From positions 1 through 32,811 of the forward strand of contig CAZJAA010000035.1 in assembly GCA_964544055.1 (NCBI GenBank): a DNA stretch of 32,811 nucleotides, in the 5' to 3' direction. Positions 1 to 6,391 of this stretch are shown here, in pieces; positions within the stretch are counted from its first letter, which is position 1, and the number at the start of each line of letters is the position of its first letter. A model generated the notes under the pieces. That model worked only from the letters and a program-made list of their open reading frames with translations, was not told the origin of the DNA and made no database searches. The DNA is from SIG299 sp964544055. Its GTDB lineage: Bacteria > Bacillota > Clostridia > Lachnospirales > Lachnospiraceae. The position numbers and the translations under genes were made by a program.

Positions 1-27
1 GTTTTTACCCCGCCCGCCTCGACTGTT

Positions 28-351
28 TTAACAATAAATACAGGTTTGAGTTTTCCACGAAAAAATTGATATTTGCTTGCGGTCTTTCCCGACTTTCAAA
101 GCGTGCCTGTAGTTTGCTATCGTTTCGCTCAGGTCGATGTAAACTTTGTTATTTTCTATCCATAAACCTAAATTTTCATTTTCGTCTATTGTTTGCAACA
201 GGTCTTTAATAAAATGTTTGCGTAGTTTATAAGTCGGTATAATATATAGATCTTTTTTACTAACCTGAAAACCGCTTTTATGTGCAACGGCATCGCCCTG
301 CTTGTTAAGGGTTGCACCCTTGTTTACTAAAATACATTTTAAAGTGATCAT
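28..351 (-). CDS. small phage protein of unknown function (leftward gene)
   Basis: A 107-residue protein, the only credible minus-strand gene here. The ATG at 351 follows an AGAGGTG ribosome binding site at about 7 nt, and a consensus promoter lies just upstream at 384-413, so I take it as real. There is no signal peptide, membrane segment or catalytic motif. The C-terminal half (about residues 60-100) has the look I associate with small phage proteins that contain a segment such as WIENNKVYIDLS followed by ALKVGKDRKQISIF; that resemblance is from memory and gives no function. It is transcribed away from the structural genes, so it probably ends or belongs to an early/regulatory arm extending left of the window. 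The function is unknown. Confidence 0.7.
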   Translation of the reverse strand: MITLKCILVNKGATLNKQGDAVAHKSGFQVSKKDLYIIPTYKLRKHFIKDLLQTIDENENLGLWIENNKVYIDLSETIANYRHALKVGKDRKQISIFSWKTQTCIYC

Positions 352-383
352 TTAAAACACCTCTTTTTGTTCTTTGTGCCTCT

Positions 384-413
384 ATTGTACCATATAAAAA
401 AATGTTTTGTCAA
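384..413 (-). promoter_or_regulatory. sigma70-type promoter for the leftward gene
   Basis: Read on the minus strand: TTGACA (413-408), an 18-nt spacer, then TACAAT (389-384). The -10 lies 33 nt upstream of the ATG at 351. The -35 is a perfect consensus and the -10 is 5/6. It points away from the structural operon, so the region to its right separates divergent transcription units. Confidence 0.7.
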
Positions 414-436
414 ACGATTTACACCTATTTTTAAAA

Positions 437-474
437 ATTTTTTTATTTTTTTATTTTTTTATTTTTTTATTTTG
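437..474. repeat. 8-nt tandem repeat (TTTTTTTA)n at left edge of gap
   Basis: Runs of seven T broken by a single A every 8 nt, about four and a half copies, ending at the assembly gap. It is low-complexity sequence that probably stopped the assembly. The repeat on the other side of the gap has the same 8-nt period but a completely different sequence. Confidence 0.85.
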
Positions 475-574
475 NNNNNNNNNNNNNNNNNNNNNNNNNN
501 NNNNNNNNNNNNNNNNNNNNNNNNNNNNNNNNNNNNNNNNNNNNNNNNNNNNNNNNNNNNNNNNNNNNNNNNNN
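475..574. other. assembly gap, exactly 100 N
   Basis: One hundred consecutive N, the conventional placeholder for a gap of unknown length. Open frames that run through it are not evidence of coding. The true distance between the leftward gene and the non-coding array to the right is therefore unknown. Confidence 0.98.
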
Positions 575-634
575 CGTGGTTGCGTGGTTGCGTGGTTGCG
601 TGGTTGCGTGGTTGCGTGGTTGCGTGGTTGCGTG
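575..634. repeat. 8-nt tandem repeat (CGTGGTTG)n at right edge of gap
   Basis: About seven and a half near-perfect copies of CGTGGTTG begin immediately after the N run. The array is open in several frames only because of its periodicity. It could be an origin iteron array, a terminus or a replication slippage product; nothing in the sequence decides between these. Confidence 0.9.
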
Positions 635-639
635 GTTTA

Positions 640-1000
640 ATGTATAAAAATACATCGTATAAATATACATGTATATTGTATAAAATACAAGTGTACGCCC
701 GTCGCGGACGCGTCCGTGTGAGACGGACAGTTTTTAATTCATTGAACGGTCAGTTAATAAAACGGTCAGGTGTGTGGTTACATATGTTATGCAACGCGTG
801 TCGCGTATATATACATTGTACGCGGGCGGCGGACAATTGAATACTTGTTCAACTGTTCAAGTGTTCGTTCGGTGTTGCTTGTGAAAATTTTCTTCACACA
901 ATTTTCACACAATTTTCACACAATAATTGAACGAACGGTCAGTTAATCGGGCGGCGGACTGTCCGCGCATGGCGGACACTTTCCCACCAAAATTTTGAAA
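640..1000. other. palindrome- and repeat-rich non-coding region, possible replication origin or control region
   Basis: No gene with a ribosome binding site is visible. The stretch has a 16-bp perfect palindrome (662-677, centred on ACATGT), a 12-bp palindrome CGGACGCGTCCG (705-716), a 15-bp direct repeat GAACGGTCAGTTAAT (744-758 and 933-947), three iterations of TTCACACAATT (about 893-924), and an inverted repeat GTCCGC/GCGGAC (961-966 and 972-977). The motif GGGCGGCGGAC occurs at 824 and 949. Such density of short repeats next to divergent promoters is typical of phage origins or operator regions, but no initiator gene is in view to support an origin. Confidence 0.45.
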
Positions 1001-1032
1001 AACCAAAATTTTGTTTCCTACGGGCGGCGTAA

Positions 1033-1087
1033 GCCGCCCGACCACATACTCATCATATTATTTCTTTATGGTATGTGGTCGGGCGGC
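1033..1087. repeat. 17-bp perfect inverted repeat
   Basis: GCCGCCCGACCACATAC at 1033-1049 and its exact reverse complement at 1071-1087, with a 21-nt AT-rich loop. The left arm also takes part in a competing 8-bp hairpin, CGGGCGGC/GCCGCCCG (1021-1028/1033-1040) with a GTAA tetraloop, so two mutually exclusive folds are possible. There is no T-run after it, so it is not a standard intrinsic terminator. Confidence 0.85.
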
Positions 1088-1133
1088 GAAGCAGCCCCCA
1101 CTAGTTGACGCCCTCCGCATACCCTAGAGCAGT

Positions 1134-1167
1134 AACATTTGGGCAGCCCCACCATTGCCCAAATGTT
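1134..1167. repeat. 12-bp inverted repeat with AGCCCCACCATTG loop
   Basis: AACATTTGGGCA (1134-1145) pairs perfectly with TGCCCAAATGTT (1156-1167). The loop region carries AGCCCCACCATTG (1145-1157), which recurs with one change in the next hairpin although the stems are unrelated. Confidence 0.8.
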
Positions 1168-1232
1168 TAATGAACAGATACGCCTATTGGGCGGCGGCTA
1201 GTCATCTGTTAGCCCGCTCTAAAAGTTTATTA

Positions 1233-1275
1233 TCCCTTTTTTGGCGACAGCCTCACCATTGGCGCAAAAAAGGGA
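1233..1275. repeat. 11-bp inverted repeat with AGCCTCACCATTG loop
   Basis: TCCCTTTTTTG (1233-1243) pairs with CAAAAAAGGGA (1265-1275). The 21-nt loop contains AGCCTCACCATTG (1249-1261), matching the loop of the preceding hairpin at 12 of 13 positions. Confidence 0.8.
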
Positions 1276-1476
1276 CAGAAAGCCTATACGGGCGGCGGCT
1301 AAGCATACTTAAACACAGAAGGACTGCTGTGCTCCGCATCGTCGCGAACAACTTGCTTGTGCGCGTATCGGGCGGACATAGTAGACCTGAAGTGATACAT
1401 AGGCAGCTTGCCGCAACAGATGCATTTATAGCCTATCCACTGGGCGGCGGATATGTTATTGATAGTGAAAGGAGAG

Positions 1477-1505
1477 ATATAAAATAAGTCTCTCTTATTT
1501 TATAT
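1477..1505. repeat. 12-bp AT-rich inverted repeat
   Basis: ATATAAAATAAG (1477-1488) and CTTATTTTATAT (1494-1505) with a TCTCT loop. The descending arm ends in a short T-rich stretch, so weak terminator activity is possible, but it lies in the same position relative to its cores as the other hairpins of the array. Confidence 0.75.
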
Positions 1506-1679
1506 TGCTGGTCGGGCAGCGGCTATGACAGAATATGGGGGTGTAGAGATATAGATTATAGAGAGGTCCGAGACGTACTTATAAACTAACAAGGGGGGGT
1601 GGTATTTCGGGAGAAAAATTGGAGGGAGAGAGAGATTTGATATAGGCACCTCAAAAAAATCCCTAAGCTGAAAATTAAA

Positions 1680-1730
1680 TTTCAAAAAACGTCTATTTTT
1701 TCTAAGTCTATTTTTTCATTTCAAAAAACG
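1680..1730. repeat. paired direct repeats upstream of the rightward promoter
   Basis: TTTCAAAAAACG occurs at 1680-1691 and 1719-1730, and GTCTATTTTTTC at 1691-1702 and 1706-1717 (15-nt spacing). The iterated, AT-rich sites sit 20-90 nt upstream of the promoter at 1749-1777, where an activator or repressor could bind; no protein is known to use them. Confidence 0.45.
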
Positions 1731-1748
1731 ATATAATCCCTATTTTTT

Positions 1749-1777
1749 TTGCTATATTTGAAAATTTTTGGTATAAT
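1749..1777 (+). promoter_or_regulatory. probable promoter of the packaging/head operon
   Basis: TTGCTA (1749-1754), a 17-nt spacer, and a perfect TATAAT (1772-1777). It lies about 50 nt upstream of the first structural-operon start at 1830. The -35 matches consensus at 4 of 6 positions, which fits a late promoter needing an activator. Confidence 0.6.
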
Positions 1778-1829
1778 TAAATTAAAGATTAGATTTACTA
1801 ATCCTTTTACCCAAAACAAGGAGACTTTA

Positions 1830-2921
1830 ATGATAGATAATATAACAACCCTTGACTATACTCTAAATACTGTAGAAGAGCGCGTTGCATTGGTAAATAA
1901 AATTGCGGCAGAAGCGGCTCCGTCGCGTCTCACCCCCAAATATTTGACTATACTAGGAAACTATATACTCGATGCGCGTAGCAAGGAAGAAAAAAAAGAT
2001 AAAACAATATTAACAGACAACAGACTTATCACTATTAATAAGCGGGAAGTGAGTTATGAAGAGTTAGCGGAAAAGCTAGAGAGCGGCGAAGATGGTATCT
2101 ACAACCTAATCCAGCCCAACAAAGAAATGCCCCTAACCAATAAAAGCTCCATTACAGAGGAGGATGTTGCGGCAATCCCCGAGTTGAAACGACTCAGGGA
2201 CGAAATCTCTCAATTAGAAAAACAGGCGGCCGCGGCAACAGGTAAACAAAAATATGTTCTCAAAAAGACTATTATAGATATGCGGCGAGACCAATACATA
2301 TTAAAAAATATGTTTAATCCTGCGGCAGTGTCGAGTAGTGGCGGGGCAAGGAGCCTCCAAAGAAGTGACATAGAGCTTGATGAAGAAATCTATATGGACG
2401 AAAATAAAGAGCCAGTTAGCAAGGGACTAATTAGCTTCTTTAATCCCGCGCATATCGGCGCCATACTTTGTCATTATGACTTGCTATTGGATGGTCTCCG
2501 CTACTCTTACAACAATGATTTTCATTACTTAATGCGGGACTTCCAAGAACTTATGGCGGAAGCTCTTGCCCCATATCCGCTCTATCAAGAAGTTGTTAAT
2601 CAAAAGATTAAAGGCGCGGAGAGTGCGGCAATCAGAGCCCATCTACTATCTAAATTTAATACAACCTACACTGTAGAATATATTTCTGTACTGTGGCGAA
2701 AAAAAATTCCTAAGATTATTGCGGAAAAGGCAAAAGAGAATTACATTATATGGTATTACACTTATGTAGAACCACTTCCTAAAAAAACCTGCTCAAAATG
2801 CGGGCAAACTAAATTAGCTCATAATAGATTCTTTTCAAGGAATAGTACTAGTAAAGATGGCTGGTATTCCTTGTGTAAAAACTGCAGAAACAAGAAAAAG
2901 GAGGCGATGTTTATTACATGA
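1830..2921 (+). CDS. conserved phage protein with C-terminal zinc ribbon, packaging-gene neighbour
   Basis: 363 residues. I start it at the ATG at 1830 because AAGGAGA stands 7 nt upstream; an in-frame ATG at 1749 is inside the promoter and has no ribosome binding site. The N-terminal half is mostly helical and charged (segments such as LTDNRLITINKRE and GEDGIYNLI), with a coiled-coil-like stretch near residues 117-165. The C-terminus has a four-cysteine zinc ribbon: C321-x2-C324 and C349-x2-C352, a form common in phage DNA-binding proteins. It overlaps the next gene by four bases (ATGA), so the two are translationally coupled. From memory, proteins like this lie just upstream of terminase genes in Bacillota phages; I cannot assign a function. 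A role in DNA recognition for packaging is inference. Confidence 0.8.
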   Translation: MIDNITTLDYTLNTVEERVALVNKIAAEAAPSRLTPKYLTILGNYILDARSKEEKKDKTILTDNRLITINKREVSYEELAEKLESGEDGIYNLIQPNKEMPLTNKSSITEEDVAAIPELKRLRDEISQLEKQAAAATGKQKYVLKKTIIDMRRDQYILKNMFNPAAVSSSGGARSLQRSDIELDEEIYMDENKEPVSKGLISFFNPAHIGAILCHYDLLLDGLRYSYNNDFHYLMRDFQELMAEALAPYPLYQEVVNQKIKGAESAAIRAHLLSKFNTTYTVEYISVLWRKKIPKIIAEKAKENYIIWYYTYVEPLPKKTCSKCGQTKLAHNRFFSRNSTSKDGWYSLCKNCRNKKKEAMFIT

Positions 2922-4141
2922 GATATAAATGTGAGAAGTGCGGCAAAGTGATGGAAGATGTCAGCTTCTATACATATCGAGATGGGCGAAAATCAGAGTT
3001 GTGTAAAAAATGTTTAACAATGCACATTGATGATTATGATGAAAGTACTTTCGTTTGGCTCTTAGAGAAGTTTGACGTTCCTTACATTCCAGAAGAATGG
3101 AACATATTGCGGGACCGCACCTATGAGAAGAATGGCGGCAAGAAGAAGGGTACATCTGCGGTGTTCGGCAAATATCTAGCTAAAATGAAGCTCAATCAAT
3201 ACAAAGGGGCTCGTTGGGTTGACTCGGCCCGCATTATTGCGGAAAGGGAGGCAAAAGTTAGTAGTGAACAGATTCGTGAGATTGCTTTTGATTCAAACTT
3301 AAGAAAAAAGTATGAGGATGGAGTTATTACCGAGGCAGAGTACCGCACAATGTGCCCCGTGGTACAGCAACAACAAGAAGATTATGAGGCGGCGGTTAAT
3401 GCAACAGCACCAATTAGTATTGATGATAATAACCCGTTTGATGAAACCCAGTTTTTGGCGGAAAACCAAATTCCAGACTTATCTGCTAACTTAACAGACA
3501 AAGACAGAATTTACCTTGCTATGAAGTGGGGCCGCACCTATCGTTCTGCGGAATGGATTGAGTTAGAAAAAATGTATAATGATATGATGAACTCTTTTGA
3601 TATTCAGGATGCGGATAGTCTTAATACTTTGGTGCTATTGTGTAAAACTACACTAAAGGCAAATCAAGCTATTGATAGCGGCGATATTGAGGGGTTCCAA
3701 AAATTATCTAAGGTGCAAGAGTCATTAAGAAAAACCGCAAAATTCACTGCAGCACAAAACAAAGAGGAAAAAGAAGATTATATTTCTTCTATTGGTCAGT
3801 TAGTATCTATTTGTGAACAGCAAGGCTTTATTCCGCGCTATGCCACAGACATACCGCAAGATAAAGTGGATCAAACCTTAAAAGATCAAAAAGACTACAT
3901 TTATAAACTAGTCACAGATGATTTAGGGTTTGGCCAACAGATTGAAGATGCGTTGAAGAAGATTGAAATTCAGCGGCAATTTGAAATTGAAGAGAACAAG
4001 AAGATTGAAGCACTTGGTGAAGATTACAATCCTAGTGATTTTGAACCCACTCTTGACGATGATGATATTGCGGACTTTGATGAAGATATTGCCGCCCAAA
4101 GAGATCTTGATGAAAGACGTAGAAACTTGGAGGTGTTATAA
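2918..4141 (+). CDS. candidate terminase small subunit (zinc-ribbon protein)
   Basis: 407 residues, start overlapping the previous stop as ATGA. The N-terminus is a four-cysteine zinc ribbon (C5, C8, C29, C32). Next comes a segment around residues 55-90 (VPYIPEEWN, then FGKYLAKMKLNQYK) of a type I associate with small-terminase-like phage proteins. The rest is helical, and the last 50 residues are very acidic (runs of D and E around 370-390). It ends 3 nt before the large terminase start, whose GGAGGTG binding site lies inside this gene. Position and DNA-binding ribbon support a small terminase that recognises the packaging site and recruits the large subunit, but it is longer than typical small subunits (150-250 residues), so the assignment is tentative. 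Confidence 0.55.
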   Translation: MRYKCEKCGKVMEDVSFYTYRDGRKSELCKKCLTMHIDDYDESTFVWLLEKFDVPYIPEEWNILRDRTYEKNGGKKKGTSAVFGKYLAKMKLNQYKGARWVDSARIIAEREAKVSSEQIREIAFDSNLRKKYEDGVITEAEYRTMCPVVQQQQEDYEAAVNATAPISIDDNNPFDETQFLAENQIPDLSANLTDKDRIYLAMKWGRTYRSAEWIELEKMYNDMMNSFDIQDADSLNTLVLLCKTTLKANQAIDSGDIEGFQKLSKVQESLRKTAKFTAAQNKEEKEDYISSIGQLVSICEQQGFIPRYATDIPQDKVDQTLKDQKDYIYKLVTDDLGFGQQIEDALKKIEIQRQFEIEENKKIEALGEDYNPSDFEPTLDDDDIADFDEDIAAQRDLDERRRNLEVL

Positions 4142-4143
4142 CG

Positions 4144-4501
4144 ATGGCGTTGACTGATTTAATAGCTCTTGGCATACAAAAAGGCGGGCAGCGCGATGAA
4201 ATTACTAAAGAGAGAATAGATGCTATTATTCCCATTGCGCGGCGATATATTGCTTTTTGGCGAGAATACCCCGATATTTTTATTGAGTTTTTAAGTAAAC
4301 ATCATCAGGCAGAAGAAGGCAAAAAATTTGAACTATATTTTTATCAAAGATGTTTTCTTAGAGCTGCGATGCGGCATAGGAAGGTCTATGCTACATTCCC
4401 ACGTGGGTATTCCAAGTCGTTCCTGTCTTTTCTAGTGCTAATGATTCGTTGCGTACTCTACCCTGGTTCACATTTGTTTGTAACGACGGGCGGAAAAGAG
4501 C
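4144..4501 (+). CDS. terL: terminase large subunit, exon 1 (ATPase Walker A)
   Basis: First exon of a gene that I reconstruct as 4144-4501 + 4877-5406 + 6392-7252, coding 582 residues, a normal length for TerL. The enzyme pumps DNA into the prohead by ATP hydrolysis and cuts the concatemer. Exon 1 contains the helical N-terminus and the Walker A-like loop PRGYSKS (residues 86-92), then the strand LFVTTGGKE. Read without splicing, the frame stops at 4527 after 127 residues, in the middle of the ATPase domain. Joining C4501 to A4877 makes GGKEQAANIAKEK, the expected sequence of this family, and restores the frame. The start has GGAGGTG at 4130-4136. Confidence 0.9.
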
Positions 4502-4876
4502 TAAAGGCTAGCTCTGCGTTAGAGTAATCTAGCGAAAAATAAATTTTTTGAATTGCTGGAAGGTCCTAAAGAGAGTAAAACCACAACATGACTTAAAAAG
4601 TGAGTGTGAAGGTGACGAAAGTAGAAAAAATTTACTCTATGGTTTATGGTTAAGAACCTAAAAAACCGTTTAACAATGGATAATCAGCAACCAAGCCTCT
4701 GACAAAAACAGAGGAAGGTTCAACGACTATCTCGAAAGAGAGTACACAGCAAGCGTTGGCTGTGGAAGCGGAAAATCTCCTAAATAAGGAGAATGATATA
4801 GTCTCAACTTCTAACGAAAGTTAGAGCAGTTCATAAGAGAACGTGCATGGCGTAGCGAGCTGTGTAGAAGATATTG
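4502..4876 (+). ncRNA. group I intron 1 in terL (no ORF)
   Basis: A 375-nt self-splicing intron. The group I core is readable: P element AATTGCTGG (4551-4559), Q TAATCAGCAACCAAGCC (4681-4697), P6 stem CCTCTG/CAGAGG (4696-4701/4709-4714), R GGTTCAACGACTA (4718-4729 region) and S GATATAGTC (4795-4803). P9 is a 7-bp stem capped by GAAA (4809-4826) and P9.1 a stem at 4826-4846. P1 pairs exon AGAGC (4497-4501) with GCTCT (4511-4515), and P10 can pair exon AGCC (4878-4881) with GGCT (4506-4509). The intron ends in G4876, as required. The last exon base would be C instead of the usual U; the boundary could be off by a base. Confidence 0.85.
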
Positions 4877-5406
4877 AAGCCGCGAATATAGCTAAGGAAA
4901 AAGTAGGGCTGCTCTGTGATTTAATCCCAGGGCTTAAAAATGAACTAAATTTAGAGCGTGGACAAACAAAGCAAAGTAAAGACAATATTGAAGTCAAATT
5001 CAAAAATGGTAGTGTGTTAAACGTTATGGCGGCCCGCCAAACTACGCGTGGTATGCGTGCCAATGGCGGCCTTATGGAAGAGTGTGTGTCTATTGACCAG
5101 ACAATTTTAAACGAAGTTATTTTGCCTACCATGGTAGTTGACCGTCGTCTTCCGAATGGAGAAACCAGGACTGAAGAAGTGTTGAATAGGAGTCAAATCT
5201 ACATTACCACCGCGGGGTGGAAAAATAGCTTCGCCTACCAAAAACAAATTGAGCTGCTTATACAAATGATTACCGCGCCGCAGGAAGCTTTTGTAATGGG
5301 CGGGACTTGGCGTATTCCTGTTATGGAAGGACTCCAGTCAAAAACATACTTACAAGAGCAAAAAATGAGCGGGACCTTCAGTGAAGGATCCTTTAGTAGA
5401 GAGTAT
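4877..5406 (+). CDS. terL: terminase large subunit, exon 2 (Walker B)
   Basis: Residues 120-296 of the spliced protein. It continues the ATPase domain with IAKEKVGLLCDLIPGLKNEL, the segment FKNGSVLNVMAARQTTRGMRANGG and the Walker B-type strand GLMEE (residues 184-188, acidic pair 187-188), followed by a coupling-motif-like ITTAGWKNS. The exon ends with SFSREY at 5406, and the sequence beyond it (RIIAICTL then stop) is intron. The GTG at 4843 in the same frame is within intron 1 and is not a start. Confidence 0.9.
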
Positions 5407-6391
5407 AGAATAATTGCGATTTGTACTCTTTAAATTATTGTGAATTGCTGGAAAACCCTTAGAGCTTTACAGACTACAACATAAGGATGAAATAGGCCTA
5501 AGTGTGAATGCTCTAAAAACTGTAAAGATTGGGCAATCAGCAGCTAAGCCTTGAAGAGAGGAAAGTTCAACGACTAACGATTATTAGTGCAATAATCAGT
5601 GCAATACAGAATAAAATAAAAAGAGGTTGTTATTATGAAACAAATTATTGTAGATAATATCAGTACCGCATATTATATCACAGAAGATGGAAAATGCTAT
5701 AACTTAAATACTGGAAAATTTTTAATGGGGCAGGTAGGAAAAAACGGATATTTTTCTTATAATCTAACCCTTCCAGATGGCAGTAAAAAAAGATGCTATG
5801 CACATAGATTAGTAGCATTTGCTTACTTAGATCCGCCTTCTGATGTAAAAAAGAATCAAATTAATCATATTGATGGAAATAAATTAAATAATAATGTTAG
5901 TAACTTAGAATGGGTTACTGCAAAAGAAAACCAACACCTAGCTATTGAAGCAGGGCTGAGACAGTTTGATACTATTTATTGTTTTTCTAAAGATAAAGTT
6001 TTGGTTGCAGAATATCCGTCTGCGCCAGTTGCCGCCAAAGCCGTGGGAATAAATGTTAACCTTATTCAACAAGAAATAAATAAAGAAAAAAAGGCTTTAA
6101 GTGGCGGTTTTTACTGGTCCAAGAGTCCAGAGTTAGGGGAAGCTAAAAACTATCCAAATTTAGGAAAAGCAAAGAGAGTAAATCAATATGATTTAAATTA
6201 TAAGTTTATTATGTCCTATGAGTCTATAGGTGCGGCGGCTCGTGCCTTAGGATTAAATTCTAGCAACCACATAGGTGAATGCTGTAGAGGAAAAATAAAA
6301 ACTTATAAAGGATTTATATGGCGTTATTCTGAAGATATAGTCTTATCTCTTGATGAAAGTTAGAGGAATACTGAGCAACAGTAAAAAAATG
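5407..6391 (+). ncRNA. group I intron 2 in terL, carrying an HNH endonuclease gene
   Basis: A 985-nt intron inserted in phase 0 between SREY and ESHW. P1 is clear: exon GAGTAT (5401-5406) pairs with GTACTC (5423-5428), giving the canonical U-G pair at the splice site. P10 pairs exon GAATCG (6392-6397) with CGATTT (5417-5422) directly before the P1 strand. The core has the P element AATTGCTGG (5443-5451), Q AATCAGCAGCTAAGCC (5535-5550), R GTTCAACGACTA (5565-5576) and S GATATAGTC (6334-6342); the intron ends in G6391. The HNH gene occupies the region between R and S. The core closely resembles that of intron 1, so the two are probably related. Confidence 0.95.
5635..6363 (+). CDS. intron-encoded HNH homing endonuclease
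   Basis: 242 residues, ATG at 5635 behind AAGAGG. Homing endonucleases of this type cut intronless copies of the host gene so that repair copies the intron in. The N-terminus (residues 12-32, YYITEDGKCYNLNTGKFL) resembles a NUMOD4-like DNA-binding element; the HNH core includes H57-R58, N77-H78-I79-D80-G81, N87, and N90-LEWV followed by ENQH (98-101). The C-terminal part (about 182-236, VNQYDLNYKFIMSYESIGAAARALG...GFIWRY) is a NUMOD1-like helix-turn-helix. Its last 10 codons encode the S strand of the intron core, and its stop lies 28 nt before the 3' splice site, so translation and intron folding compete. It resembles the I-HmuI class of Bacillus phage enzymes. Confidence 0.92.
   Translation: MKQIIVDNISTAYYITEDGKCYNLNTGKFLMGQVGKNGYFSYNLTLPDGSKKRCYAHRLVAFAYLDPPSDVKKNQINHIDGNKLNNNVSNLEWVTAKENQHLAIEAGLRQFDTIYCFSKDKVLVAEYPSAPVAAKAVGINVNLIQQEINKEKKALSGGFYWSKSPELGEAKNYPNLGKAKRVNQYDLNYKFIMSYESIGAAARALGLNSSNHIGECCRGKIKTYKGFIWRYSEDIVLSLDES

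Larger units (their letters stand above)
1022..1525. repeat. core-hairpin array: GGGCGGC cores alternating with inverted repeats
   Basis: A GC-rich core, best form GGGCGGCGGCTA, recurs at 1022, 1081, 1189, 1290, 1370, 1442 and 1514; the copies at 1370 and 1514 are degenerate (GGGCGGACATA, GGGCAGCGGCTA). Every interval contains an inverted repeat of different sequence: 17 bp (1033-1049/1071-1087), 12 bp (1134-1145/1156-1167), 11 bp (1233-1243/1265-1275), a stem of 4 bp plus mismatch plus 4 bp (1343-1365), 6 bp (1399-1404/1431-1436) and 12 bp (1477-1488/1494-1505). Three cores are preceded by GCCTAT. Cores fall in different reading frames, so this is not a peptide repeat. It may encode structured RNA, protein-binding DNA or a recombination array; I do not recognise it. 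Confidence 0.6.

Noticed and set aside
367..840. Open reading frames crossing the N gap, on both strands
   Set aside because: They consist of repeats and N; frames are open because of the 8-nt period, and there is no ribosome binding site.
1155..1487. Possible 110-residue gene in the GC-rich array
   Set aside because: No binding site, composition unlike other proteins here, and the repeated cores are read in different frames, so the repeats are nucleotide features.
1022..1525. CRISPR array
   Set aside because: Core repeats are only about 9-12 nt, spacing varies from 59 to 108 nt, and intervals contain inverted repeats instead of unique spacers.
1500..1685. Minus-strand frame of 61 codons
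   Set aside because: No ribosome binding site, AT-rich low-complexity sequence and no recognisable domain.
1749..1829. Upstream ATG for the first zinc-ribbon protein
   Set aside because: It lies within the promoter and has no binding site; the ATG at 1830 has AAGGAGA.
4843..4876. GTG start for an independent terminase fragment
   Set aside because: It lies inside intron 1, downstream of the P9 hairpins, without a binding site; splicing explains the frame better.
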